Assembly (NCBI RefSeq): GCF_001613795.1
Contig: NZ_LPVZ01000018.1
Coordinates: 124,001 to 188,000, forward strand
Direction of reading: 5' to 3'
Source of the DNA: Thalassospira sp. MCCC 1A01148
GTDB lineage: Bacteria > Pseudomonadota > Alphaproteobacteria > Rhodospirillales > Thalassospiraceae
DNA length: 64,000 nucleotides
The position numbers were made by a program, and so were the translations under genes. This document shows, one piece after another, positions 16,053 through 24,305 of the stretch. The notes beneath the pieces are model-generated. The model worked only from the letters and a program-made list of their open reading frames with translations, did no database searches and was not told the DNA's origin. Position 1 is the stretch's first letter, and each line of letters begins with the position of its first letter.

Positions 16053-17400
16053 GGATCGTCTGATCGATATCCGTGATCGGGTCCTTGCCCGTATGGTCGC
16101 TGATGGCTTTGCCGGGGCTGACCCATTTGACGGGCTTGAAAGTGCTGTGTTTCGGGCAAGTGGACTTGGGCGGTTCTGGTGTGCGCGGTTGGCGTGGCTA
16201 CAGGCAATCAAGCGTGGCCCGGCTGCTTTGCGCAAGGTTGTTCGCATTCCCAAGATGGTCAATCCGAAAACGCTGGCCTTGCTGGGTGGGGCCGGGCAGG
16301 GCGTGGTGCTTTGTGACGTTCGCGATCGCCTGTTGGAACTGCAAAACCCGGATGGCGGATGGGGATATCCATTCGAATGGCAGGCGCGGGCGTTTTACGC
16401 CACGCGCCATCAAAGCAATGCCATTGCGACAAGCTTTGTCGTTGATGCATTACTTCAAAGCGGGATGCAAAATGATCACCCGGCGTTGGTTCATACGGCA
16501 GGATTTGTTGAAGGCAAGCTCTGGCGGGAAGGCTATTTCGCCTATTTCGATCACAGTAATGTTGAAATACATAATGCCAGTCTGTGGGCCGCGTTTGTGC
16601 TGTATCGGATGATCGGACCGAATGACAAAACGACGCAGGCGGTGGAGCGCATTATCGCAGCACAAAAGGCCGATGGCAGTTGGGCCTATGGCACGCGGTC
16701 CCATCACCGGTTCGTCGACGGATTTCACACGGGTTATGTTCTTGATCTTCTCGACCGCTTGCGGGCGTCAGGGCTGGACGGGCTGAACGGGCTGGACAAA
16801 GCCATTGCATGTGGGTGGCAATTCTATCGCGCAGCGTGCTTCGATAAGAATGACCTGCCACGAAGCGACGCCGGGCGGGATGGCTTCCTTGATGCCCATG
16901 CAGTTGCACAGGCGATGGCAAGTCTTTGCCGGTTTGGGGACCGTGGCGGAGCGATCCAGGTGGCAGAATGGGCCGCCGAAAATCTTTTTGATCCGGGCCG
17001 CGATCTGTTCTTTGCAGGGATCAAAAAAGACGGCAGACCGGATCGGCGCAATTACATGCGCTGGACGCAGGCATGGATGGTCTGGGCGCTGTCAATCGTG
17101 ATAGAAAACACGGGCCCGAACCTGTCGAACCTGCAAGATCAAACCATGTCGAATTTTGACCCGACCGTGCCCATCAGTTTTGCGCATCCCGACCCTGACC
17201 GGGCGGAGAAGGAGGCGGCCTTGCGCACCCTGCCTGAACCGGCATTTCGCGCGCTATACGATATCACGCGTGCGGCGGCATCGCGGGCCAAGGCTGAGGG
17301 CGCAATGGAAGCGCTTTATGGCCTGACACGCGGGATGAAGACCCTGCAGCGCATCGGGGCGGAGCAGGGCATCATCCTTGGTATCAGGCGCGGTGGCTGA
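16045..17400 (+). CDS. alpha/alpha-toroid protein of the polysaccharide locus
   Basis: Protein of 451 residues with squalene-cyclase-like repeats: LQNPDGGWGYPF near 99-110 and AAQKADGSWAYG near 205-216, each a Q-x-x-D-G-x-W turn between helix pairs, plus FHTGYVLDLLDRL near 227-239. This is the alpha/alpha-toroid fold found in some polysaccharide biosynthesis proteins of the VpsJ type, but I cannot assign a reaction. There is no signal peptide. From about 365 onward the character changes to a charged helical tail that is separate from the toroid. I chose ATG 16045, overlapping the polymerase stop by 8 bp, over 16009. It is the last gene of the locus. Confidence 0.65.
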   Translation: MDRDRLIDIRDRVLARMVADGFAGADPFDGLESAVFRASGLGRFWCARLAWLQAIKRGPAALRKVVRIPKMVNPKTLALLGGAGQGVVLCDVRDRLLELQNPDGGWGYPFEWQARAFYATRHQSNAIATSFVVDALLQSGMQNDHPALVHTAGFVEGKLWREGYFAYFDHSNVEIHNASLWAAFVLYRMIGPNDKTTQAVERIIAAQKADGSWAYGTRSHHRFVDGFHTGYVLDLLDRLRASGLDGLNGLDKAIACGWQFYRAACFDKNDLPRSDAGRDGFLDAHAVAQAMASLCRFGDRGGAIQVAEWAAENLFDPGRDLFFAGIKKDGRPDRRNYMRWTQAWMVWALSIVIENTGPNLSNLQDQTMSNFDPTVPISFAHPDPDRAEKEAALRTLPEPAFRALYDITRAAASRAKAEGAMEALYGLTRGMKTLQRIGAEQGIILGIRRGG

Positions 17401-17409
17401 TCATCGCGC

Positions 17410-17838
17410 CTAGCGTTGGCGCAGCTCGTCGACGGTCAGTTGCCCATCGCCGTTCTCGTCAAGATAGTTGAACATCCGGTTATGGACGGCCTGGAACTCT
17501 TCAAGTTGCAGTTGGCCATCGCCGTTGGTGTCCATCATGACGATCATCATTTCCGGGCCATGCATTTTGCCCATCATGCCACCCATCATCATGCCACCGT
17601 TCATCATCCCGGGACCCATGGTACCGTTGCGGAGGCCCATCATGTTACCGGCGCCATATCCCATGCCCATACCTTGGCCTTGACCCATCATCATGCCGGG
17701 ACCTTGCATCGTACCTTGGCCTTGCATCATGCCCTGGCCGGTCTGGTTCATCATTTGCGTGCCTTGCTGCGCTTGGGCGACGCCAAGAGCACCAGCAAGC
17801 ATCAGGCCGATTGCGGTGATTGCGAGAAATCTTTTCAT
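17410..17838 (-). CDS. secreted Met/Gly-rich EF-hand protein
   Basis: Precursor of 142 residues with a clear signal peptide (RFLAITAIGLMLAGALGVAQA). The middle, about residues 24-98, is a low-complexity stretch of Met, Gly and Gln with many MM and MxxM groups. Two consecutive EF-hand loops follow: DTNGDGQLQLEEF and DENGDGQLTVDEL, both with complete calcium ligands. The Met-rich stretch resembles methionine clusters that bind Cu(I) in periplasmic copper proteins, so a dual metal role is conceivable but unproven. Start 17838 has GGAG seven bases upstream. The gene converges on the toroid gene with 9 bp between stops and is probably not part of that locus. Confidence 0.8.
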   Translation of the reverse strand: MKRFLAITAIGLMLAGALGVAQAQQGTQMMNQTGQGMMQGQGTMQGPGMMMGQGQGMGMGYGAGNMMGLRNGTMGPGMMNGGMMMGGMMGKMHGPEMMIVMMDTNGDGQLQLEEFQAVHNRMFNYLDENGDGQLTVDELRQR

Positions 17839-18102
17839 GATTAGTCTCCTGCTCCTGAGGGGTGAGACCATTGTGCGCAGATCGACCTTCATGTGTTATC
17901 AAGCCGAAGGCGGGAAACTGCCCAAATTAACAAGGCCACTGTATCATGATCGGGGTGGCGCGCATTGAGCCGCATCAATCCGACACTGGTTTCCCGACAA
18001 GATCCGGCGCAATTTTCATTGCCCCGGACAAGCGCACAGGGATATTGCTAGGCAATGCCCGCAAACAGGTATCTGCCGTGCCAAGCTGAGTATTGAAAAC
18101 AT

Positions 18103-20610
18103 ATGAGTTCCCGATTTCCCGCCTTGCCAATTGATGCCGTCCTGCCAGAGCTTGTCTCTGCGCTTGATCGTGGCACCAATGCCGTTTTGCAGGCACCACC
18201 GGGTGCTGGCAAGACGACAAAGGTGCCGCTGGCGTTGCTTGATTGTGCGTGGCGCGGGGATCAGAAGATCATCATGTTGGAGCCCCGTCGTCTGGCCGCG
18301 CGTGCCAGTGCGCGGCGCATGGCGCAGTTACTAGGCGAGGCGGTTGGCGCGCGTGTGGGTTATCGCGTCCGGTTTGACAGCAAGATTTCCAAGGACACGA
18401 AGATCGAGGTCGTGACCGAGGGCATTCTGGTTCGCATGATTCAGGATGACCCCGAACTTTCCGGGGTTGCCGCCGTCCTGTTTGATGAATTTCACGAACG
18501 ATCATTGGATGCTGATCTTGGCCTGGCCCTTGCCCTTGAAACGCAAGGGGCCCTTCGTGATGATCTGCGCCTTGTGGTCATGTCGGCCACCCTTGATGGT
18601 GAACCGATTGCGCGACTGATGGGCGATTGCCCGGTGATCACATCCGAAGGCCGCGCCTATCCGGTTGAAACGAAATACTTGGCCCCCAAGCCCGATAAAT
18701 GGGGCAATACCCGCATTGATGTGGAAATGACCGGCGCGATCAAAACGGCGCTTCGCGAAGAAAGCGGATCGATCCTGGCCTTCCTGCCGGGGCAGGGCGA
18801 AATCACCCGGGTTGAAAGTGCGCTTAAGGATGCGGTGGGAAGTGATGTCATCATCGCCCCGCTTTATGGCGCAATGGATGCCAAGGCGCAGGACATCGCG
18901 ATCCAGCCCGCCCCGGATGGCAAGCGCAAGGTCGTTCTGGCCACCGCGATTGCCGAAACGTCGCTGACCATTGATGGCATCCGGGTGGTGATTGATAGTG
19001 GCCTGCAACGCCTGCCAAGGTTTGATCCGGCATCGGGCATGACGCGTCTGGTCACGGTTAAGTCATCGCAAGCCAGTGCCGAGCAACGCCGCGGCCGCGC
19101 CGGGCGACTGGAACCGGGCGTGTGTTATCGCCTGTGGCCGGAAAATGAACATCGTGCGCGTGCGCCCTTTACCGCGCCGGAGATATCTGATGCCGATCTG
19201 GCACCGCTGACGCTGGAATTGGCGCGCTGGGGTGTTCCCGATCCCGAAACGCTGCCGTGGCTCGATGTGCCCGATCGCGCCAAGATTGATCAGGCGCGCG
19301 ATGTCTTGCGCGGGCTTGAAGCACTTGATGATGATAACCGCATTACGCCGATGGGCGCGGCCATGGCCGGATTGCCGGTCCATCCGCGCTTGGCGCATAT
19401 GATGTTGCGCGGCGCACAGCTTGGCCTTGATGATGTCGCCTGTGCGCTGGCGGCGTTGTTGTCTGATCGTGATTTCATGCGCGGCCGCGGGGCGGATTTG
19501 CGCATTCGGGTTGAGGCAATCATCAAGGGCCGGGCGCCCAAAATGATATCGGAGGCCGCCAAACAACTTGCCCGCCGTTTGCGCGATGCGGTCAAGCAGG
19601 GCGGGTTGGCAAAACCCGATACCGCGCGCGTGGATCGGGCCGATGAGGTTGGCTTGTTGCTCGCCTTTGCCTATCCCGACCGGATCGGGGAGCGCCGCAA
19701 GGGGGCGGATGCGCGTTATCGCCTGTCGGGCGGGCGCGGCGGTGTTTTAACCAATGAAGATAGCTTGGCGTCGGAGCCCTATATCGCGGTGGCCGAACTG
19801 GACGGGCAGGCGCGCGAGGCGAGGATTTACCTTGCAGCACCTGTGGCGCGCGCCACCCTTGAGACCCATTTTGCTGATCAGATTTCCGAGGGCACGGAAG
19901 TCTTCTGGGACGCGCAAAGCGATGCGGTTGCCGCCCGCTGGCAACGCAGGATTGGCGCACTGGTGTTGGATGAAAAAGCCACCCATGACGAGGCCGATCC
20001 GGAGGCGATTGTTGCGGCGATGATGGAGGGCATCCGCAAGCTCGGCCTGCATTGCCTGCCATGGGACAAGGCGTCAGAAGGCTTGCGCGCAAGGCTGGCG
20101 TTTCTTCATCGGGTGGAGGGCGATGTCTGGCCCGATGTTTCGGATGACGGGCTTCTGGGATCACTTGAAGACTGGATCGCACCCTATCTCGGTGGCATTA
20201 CCAAACGAGGCCAGCTTAAACAGATCAATCTGTCTGAAGCGTTGCTTGCCGGGATTGACTGGAACCAGCGACAGGAAATGGATCGCTTGGCCCCAACGCA
20301 TTGGCAGGTGCCCACGGGCTCAAACATCCGCATTGATTATAGCGGTGAGACACCGGCCCTTCCGGTGCGCATGCAGGAAATGTTTGGTGCGACCGAAACG
20401 CCCAAGGTGGCGAATGGCAAGGTTGCCGTGACGCTTCATCTGCTATCCCCCGCACAACGCCCCATTCAGGTGACCAGTGACCTGATCGGGTTCTGGAACG
20501 GATCCTATGCGCAGGTGAAGGCCGAGATGAAGGGGCGCTATCCCAAACATTACTGGCCCGACGATCCCCTGATCGCCGAGCCAACACGGCGGGTTAAAAG
20601 CCGGATGTAG
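18103..20610 (+). CDS. hrpB: ATP-dependent helicase HrpB
   Basis: DEAH-type helicase of 835 residues, the usual length of HrpB. Motif I is APPGAGKTTKVPLALL near 30-45, motif II is DEFHERS near 128-134, motif III is SATLDG near 163, and motif VI includes QRRGRAGRLEPG near 328. The C-terminal HrpB domain ends with the family-typical YPKHYWPDDP and PTRRVKSR. Substrate in vivo is not well defined for the family. It stands alone; the 264 bp upstream separate it from the divergent EF-hand gene, and no strong Shine-Dalgarno is seen before the ATG. Confidence 0.95.
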   Translation: MSSRFPALPIDAVLPELVSALDRGTNAVLQAPPGAGKTTKVPLALLDCAWRGDQKIIMLEPRRLAARASARRMAQLLGEAVGARVGYRVRFDSKISKDTKIEVVTEGILVRMIQDDPELSGVAAVLFDEFHERSLDADLGLALALETQGALRDDLRLVVMSATLDGEPIARLMGDCPVITSEGRAYPVETKYLAPKPDKWGNTRIDVEMTGAIKTALREESGSILAFLPGQGEITRVESALKDAVGSDVIIAPLYGAMDAKAQDIAIQPAPDGKRKVVLATAIAETSLTIDGIRVVIDSGLQRLPRFDPASGMTRLVTVKSSQASAEQRRGRAGRLEPGVCYRLWPENEHRARAPFTAPEISDADLAPLTLELARWGVPDPETLPWLDVPDRAKIDQARDVLRGLEALDDDNRITPMGAAMAGLPVHPRLAHMMLRGAQLGLDDVACALAALLSDRDFMRGRGADLRIRVEAIIKGRAPKMISEAAKQLARRLRDAVKQGGLAKPDTARVDRADEVGLLLAFAYPDRIGERRKGADARYRLSGGRGGVLTNEDSLASEPYIAVAELDGQAREARIYLAAPVARATLETHFADQISEGTEVFWDAQSDAVAARWQRRIGALVLDEKATHDEADPEAIVAAMMEGIRKLGLHCLPWDKASEGLRARLAFLHRVEGDVWPDVSDDGLLGSLEDWIAPYLGGITKRGQLKQINLSEALLAGIDWNQRQEMDRLAPTHWQVPTGSNIRIDYSGETPALPVRMQEMFGATETPKVANGKVAVTLHLLSPAQRPIQVTSDLIGFWNGSYAQVKAEMKGRYPKHYWPDDPLIAEPTRRVKSRM

Positions 20611-20621
20611 GGTGAGCGCGC

Positions 20622-21245
20622 TCAGGCCGCTTCAAGAATGCAAAGCTTGCAGGAATAGCCTTCTTTTTGGTGATAGGGGGCCTCGCGGATTTCGCGGATC
20701 TTGGCGATACCGTCTTGTTCCATCTGCTCAAGATGGTCGGCGTAACCGTCCTTGTCCCAGACCTTTTCATGAACCGTGATGACAGCCGGTGCGCCGGGTT
20801 TGATCACGCGCACCAGTTCATTCATCGCACTTGGGCCGACATGGCCCGATGTAAACACGCCGACACTAATGACACCGTCATAGGCATCATCCTTGATATC
20901 AAGCTTTTGGGTCAGATCGGCGGTTTCAAGCGCGTCATAAACGCCCTTTTGGCGCGCCTTTTTCAGCATGTCAGCACTCAGGTCGACACCATCAATCGTG
21001 GGTTCGCACTGTTCGTGCAGTTCCTTGCCAACCAGTCCGGTGCCACACCCGGCATCAAGCACCCGGTCCGTTGAGCTGATTTCGGATGCCAGTGTTTCCG
21101 CGGCAATCGCCGGGGCGACATAGCCCATGCCAATCAGGGTGTCATCGTCATAGCTTTCGGCCCAATCGGCATATACCGCGCGAATATCATCGCGGTCCCC
21201 GGCCAGGGCATAGGCGCGCGTCAAAAGTGGGTTTTCGGTCCCCAT
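20622..21245 (-). CDS. class I SAM-dependent methyltransferase
   Basis: Cytoplasmic methyltransferase of 207 residues. SAM-binding motif I is VLDAGCGTGLVG, motif II ends in DGVDLSADMLKKARQKG, and the motif IV region reads DGVISVGVFTSGHVG. The N-terminal segment YADWAESYDDDTLIGMGY is common in methyltransferases related to the Williams-Beuren WBSCR27 type. The substrate is unknown. ATG 21245 is preceded by GGAG at good spacing; ATGs at 21260 and 21278 are possible alternatives. It converges on hrpB, with a short palindrome GAGCGCGCTC in the gap. Confidence 0.85.
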   Translation of the reverse strand: MGTENPLLTRAYALAGDRDDIRAVYADWAESYDDDTLIGMGYVAPAIAAETLASEISSTDRVLDAGCGTGLVGKELHEQCEPTIDGVDLSADMLKKARQKGVYDALETADLTQKLDIKDDAYDGVISVGVFTSGHVGPSAMNELVRVIKPGAPAVITVHEKVWDKDGYADHLEQMEQDGIAKIREIREAPYHQKEGYSCKLCILEAA

Positions 21246-21429
21246 AAGCTTGCTCTCCATCTGTCCTGAATGGGGCAAGTGTACATGATATCAATATGTT
21301 ATTCAAATCGACCGCGGTTTTGGCCGTTCAAGGGTAGACCTACAGGTTTATTGGGGTTGTTGATTTTCCCCGCCCAATTGGGGCAATAGTTAAGTGATAT
21401 GGCTATTATAAGTTGCTTTGGGGGTGAAG

Positions 21430-22221
21430 ATGTCAGGAGAGGTTTGGCGTTGGAATAGCGATATTGCGTGGCACTACTATAGCTCGATGCAGTTGGAGGC
21501 ATATAGTGCTCAACACGCTACGAACGAATTTCTTCGATATCATCATGTCCGCGCTTGTATTTATTTTGGCATTGGAACGTTAGAGGCATTTCTCAATAAC
21601 AGAATACGATCTTTCCTCAGTCGAGAGGGGCTTCCGGAAGAAGAGATTGAATTCAAACTTCGGCACTCGATTGAGGACAAGTGGACAAAATGGGTGAAGA
21701 GAATCTACGGAACTAGCGCGATCAAAGATTCGGGTGTGGCAGATATTTTTAAGCGTTTCAAAGATATTAGAAATGAGATTACACATCCAACCAGTCGAGA
21801 TCATTCCATATACGCTGTTTTAGATAATATTCAGCCATATGAGTTGCTGGATGCAGTTGCTATTGGATTGGTATCTCTGTTCGAAACGGAGCGAAAGCCA
21901 TTTCCTTACTGGTTACTTGGTTGGAACTACGTAGGTTTGAATGGAGACGCGTCTCATCCAACTCAAAGCAACAACCAGAATGGTTTTCTTCATTCGATGA
22001 AGTATATGGGGTTTTCCGTTCCCGCAGGAATTTCTCCCGCATGTGATGATTGGGAGATGAGATACATGACTTCGATTGATGGTTTTAGAAAGCTGCGTAT
22101 GAGCTTAGATACCTATCCAAAAGACATTGAGCCATTCTTTGAGGAAATGCCACTTAGGCCACGGCTCTGCCGTTTTTGGTGGGATCGAGAACTTATTCTT
22201 AGCTCTCAGAAAACTAGTTAA
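21430..22221 (+). CDS. HEPN-motif protein, candidate ribonuclease, AT-rich
   Basis: Protein of 263 residues with no name I recognise. Helical N-terminal half contains RACIYFGIGTLEAFLNNRIR (41-60) and FKDIRNEITHP (110-120). R114-N115-x3-H119 is the R-x4-H motif that forms the active site of HEPN ribonucleases found in toxins, Abi and other defence proteins. The C-terminal half is rich in Trp and Tyr (FPYWLLGWNYVGL). The gene is markedly AT-richer than its neighbours and uses AGA, ATA and TTA codons freely, suggesting recent transfer. It sits alone between a methyltransferase and greB with only 2 bp to the greB stop. No antitoxin gene is adjacent. ATG 21430 is preferred to TTG 21418. Confidence 0.65.
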   Translation: MSGEVWRWNSDIAWHYYSSMQLEAYSAQHATNEFLRYHHVRACIYFGIGTLEAFLNNRIRSFLSREGLPEEEIEFKLRHSIEDKWTKWVKRIYGTSAIKDSGVADIFKRFKDIRNEITHPTSRDHSIYAVLDNIQPYELLDAVAIGLVSLFETERKPFPYWLLGWNYVGLNGDASHPTQSNNQNGFLHSMKYMGFSVPAGISPACDDWEMRYMTSIDGFRKLRMSLDTYPKDIEPFFEEMPLRPRLCRFWWDRELILSSQKTS

Positions 22222-22223
22222 TT

Positions 22224-22712
22224 CTAGGTGCCCTGACAATTGTAGCTGACCTCAAGGATTTCGAGCTCGTCCTCGCCGGCCGGGGTGCGAACGGTGACGA
22301 CATCGCCGACACCCGATTTCATCAGGGCACGCGCCACAGGCGAAATCCAGCTGATCTTGCCATTCAGGCTGTCTGCTTCATCCTCGCCGACAATGCGGAT
22401 GGTCTTTTCCTCGTCACGGGCATTGACGTAGGTGACCTGCGCGCCAAAGAAGATGTGGGTATGATCAGGTTGTTCTTCGGCGCGGACAACCACGGCATCT
22501 TCGATCCGCTTGCGCAGATAGCGCACACGTCGGTCAATTTCGCGCAGGCGCTTTTTGCCATAAATGTAATCCCCGTTCTCCGAACGGTCGCCATTGCCCG
22601 CCGCCCAATGCACAACGGCCACGACTTCGGGCCGTTCCTTTTTCCAAAGGTGGTCGAGTTCGGATTTAAGGGCGTTAAGCCCTTCGGGGGTGATGTAAAT
22701 CGGTCTGTCCAT
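22224..22712 (-). CDS. greB: transcription elongation factor GreB
   Basis: Cleavage factor of 162 residues that rescues backtracked RNA polymerase. The N-terminal coiled coil carries the acidic tip and GreB-type signature: HLWKKERPEVVAVVHWAAG, then GDRSENGDYIYGKKRLREID and RRVRYLRKRIEDA. The C-terminal FKBP-like domain has FFGAQVTYV and a closing SPVARALMKSGVGDVVTV stretch. The WAA and KKRLREIDRRVRYL segments match GreB rather than GreA. It converges on the AT-rich HEPN gene; the intergenic space is only 2 bp, so each gene may be read through antisense to the other. Confidence 0.95.
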   Translation of the reverse strand: MDRPIYITPEGLNALKSELDHLWKKERPEVVAVVHWAAGNGDRSENGDYIYGKKRLREIDRRVRYLRKRIEDAVVVRAEEQPDHTHIFFGAQVTYVNARDEEKTIRIVGEDEADSLNGKISWISPVARALMKSGVGDVVTVRTPAGEDELEILEVSYNCQGT

Positions 22713-22754
22713 GGTCTGCGTTTTAACGCAAAGCAGATGGTTGGAAAAGAGGTC

Positions 22755-22793
22755 AAAAAAAGCAGCGCCCGATTGCGATCCGGCGCTGCTTTG
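22755..22793 (-). terminator. intrinsic terminator of the MFS gene
   Basis: Read leftward, AAGCAGCGCCGG pairs with GGGCGCTGC around a loop of about nine bases, and the stem is followed by seven T residues. It begins 23 bp after the stop of the MFS transporter and lies 42 bp upstream of the greB start. Confidence 0.88.
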
Positions 22794-22815
22794 AATGGAT
22801 CAAACAGGTGCGAAA

Positions 22816-24066
22816 TTATGCCTTGGCAGTGCTTCGCAGTTCCCTGTCATCGATGGGCATATGGACAAGGGCGGCAAAGACGCCAAGCGCGACCGAGACC
22901 CACCAGACGGCATCGAAATTACCGGTCATGTCATAGACAATCCCGCCCATCCAGGCGCCAAAGAAGGCCCCGATCTGATGGGACAGCATGACGATGCCAA
23001 ACAGGGTTGCCATGTAGCGCGGGCCAAACACCTGGGCGATCAGGCCACTGGTCAATGGCACGGTCGACAGCCAAAGCGCGCCGAGTGTGGCGGAGAACAG
23101 CAAGATGGTCTCGGATGTTTTGGGCGCAAAGATAAAGATCAGAATGACCACTGCACGCATGCCGTAAATAAACGACAGGCCGAACTTCTTGCTAAACCGG
23201 CCGCCAGCCCAGCCTGCGGTCAGTGTGCCAAAGATATTAAACAGGCCAATCAATGCCAGACCTTCGGCAGCAACCGAACTTGGCAGACCACAAAGGGCGG
23301 TAAAGGTTGGCAGGTGGGTGGTGACCACGGCCACGTGGAAGCCACACACAAAGAACCCGGCATTGAGTAACATGAAGCCACGATGTTTGCGGGCTTCATG
23401 GAAGGCAGCCATAAGGCCTTGCGGGCCAAGATCAGGTGCCGCCGTCGGGCTGTTGCCTTCGGCCTTGCCGGTCAGCGCAAAGGCGGCCGGGACCATCAGC
23501 ATGGCGATGGCGGCCAAAATCATGAGTGTCGTGATATAGCCAAACGAGCCATTGAGCATCTGTGCCGTAGGGGCCATGACAAACTGCCCGACCGAGCCAC
23601 CGGCTGATGCGATGCCAAGGGCAAAGCTGCGCCGTTCGGGCGAGAAAACACGACTGATCGCGGCAAGGATCACCGGGAAGCTGGTCGTCCCGACACCGGT
23701 CCCGATCAGGAAGCCCGCCGTCAAGTGCAACTCACCGGGCGAGCTTGAGGTGCCCATCATGTAAAGACCAGCAGCATAGATCGCTGCGCCGCCAATCAGC
23801 GTGCGCGTGGTGCCAAAACGATCGGCAATTGCCCCGGCAATCGGGGCGGAAACACCCCACATCAGGTTCTGGATGGCAAAGGCCAGACCAAAGGTCGAAG
23901 CTGTCCAGCCGGTGTCATTGAGCATGTCGGGAATGAAAAGCCCGAGCGACTGGCGCACACCAAGATTGAGCGACAAAACAAGACCGCCACATAACAGGAC
24001 GATCCAGGGAAACCATCTGGTGGCGCGTAACAGCGCCATGCGCGTGGGGCTTTGCGTGGGGCTCAT
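22816..24066 (-). CDS. major facilitator superfamily transporter
   Basis: Inner-membrane transporter of 416 residues with twelve predicted spans. The loop between spans 2 and 3 has the MFS motif GAIADRFGTTRTLIGG; span 5 region reads GIASAGGSVGQFV. Helix 1 has GGLVLSLNLGVRQSLGLF, reminiscent of the monocarboxylate and oxalate/formate-type groups. Substrate unknown. GGAG lies eight bases before the ATG at 24066. The gene has its own terminator and 239 bp upstream, so it is a single-gene unit. That upstream stretch is AT-rich but shows no operator I can name. Confidence 0.85.
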   Translation of the reverse strand: MSPTQSPTRMALLRATRWFPWIVLLCGGLVLSLNLGVRQSLGLFIPDMLNDTGWTASTFGLAFAIQNLMWGVSAPIAGAIADRFGTTRTLIGGAAIYAAGLYMMGTSSSPGELHLTAGFLIGTGVGTTSFPVILAAISRVFSPERRSFALGIASAGGSVGQFVMAPTAQMLNGSFGYITTLMILAAIAMLMVPAAFALTGKAEGNSPTAAPDLGPQGLMAAFHEARKHRGFMLLNAGFFVCGFHVAVVTTHLPTFTALCGLPSSVAAEGLALIGLFNIFGTLTAGWAGGRFSKKFGLSFIYGMRAVVILIFIFAPKTSETILLFSATLGALWLSTVPLTSGLIAQVFGPRYMATLFGIVMLSHQIGAFFGAWMGGIVYDMTGNFDAVWWVSVALGVFAALVHMPIDDRELRSTAKA

Positions 24067-24305
24067 AACGTTTTCTCCGGCGGCGTTTTTCTATTGTTTG
24101 TAATGATATTGAACGCGTTGGTGGCATGCGTCCAATTCATTCGCGTTATGATGCTGATAACATTTCTGCATAGTCAATGCTGGATGTTTTACCAGCATTG
24201 ATCACGAGGTCGCCAACCTTGTCGATGATGTCGTCAAGATCAGAGGGTGATGGCCATGCCCCGGTTCATGCAATGAATGTATTGTCTGGCAACATTTGGT
24301 GCGTT

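Noticed and set aside
17416-17844. His-rich 142-residue rightward frame opposite the Met-rich EF-hand gene
   Set aside because: It is the antisense image of the ATG-rich tract (ATG reads as CAT, His). The leftward frame has a signal peptide, ribosome site and EF-hands.
17410-18102. EF-hand gene as part of the polysaccharide locus
   Set aside because: It converges on the last locus gene, has its own promoter region and a different kind of protein.
21418-21429. TTG start of the HEPN-motif gene
   Set aside because: The ATG at 21430, preceded by a G-rich GGGGGTGAAG segment, is a better start.
22755-22793. Possible riboswitch or small RNA between greB and the MFS gene
   Set aside because: A simple GC-rich hairpin with seven T in the MFS direction explains it as a terminator.
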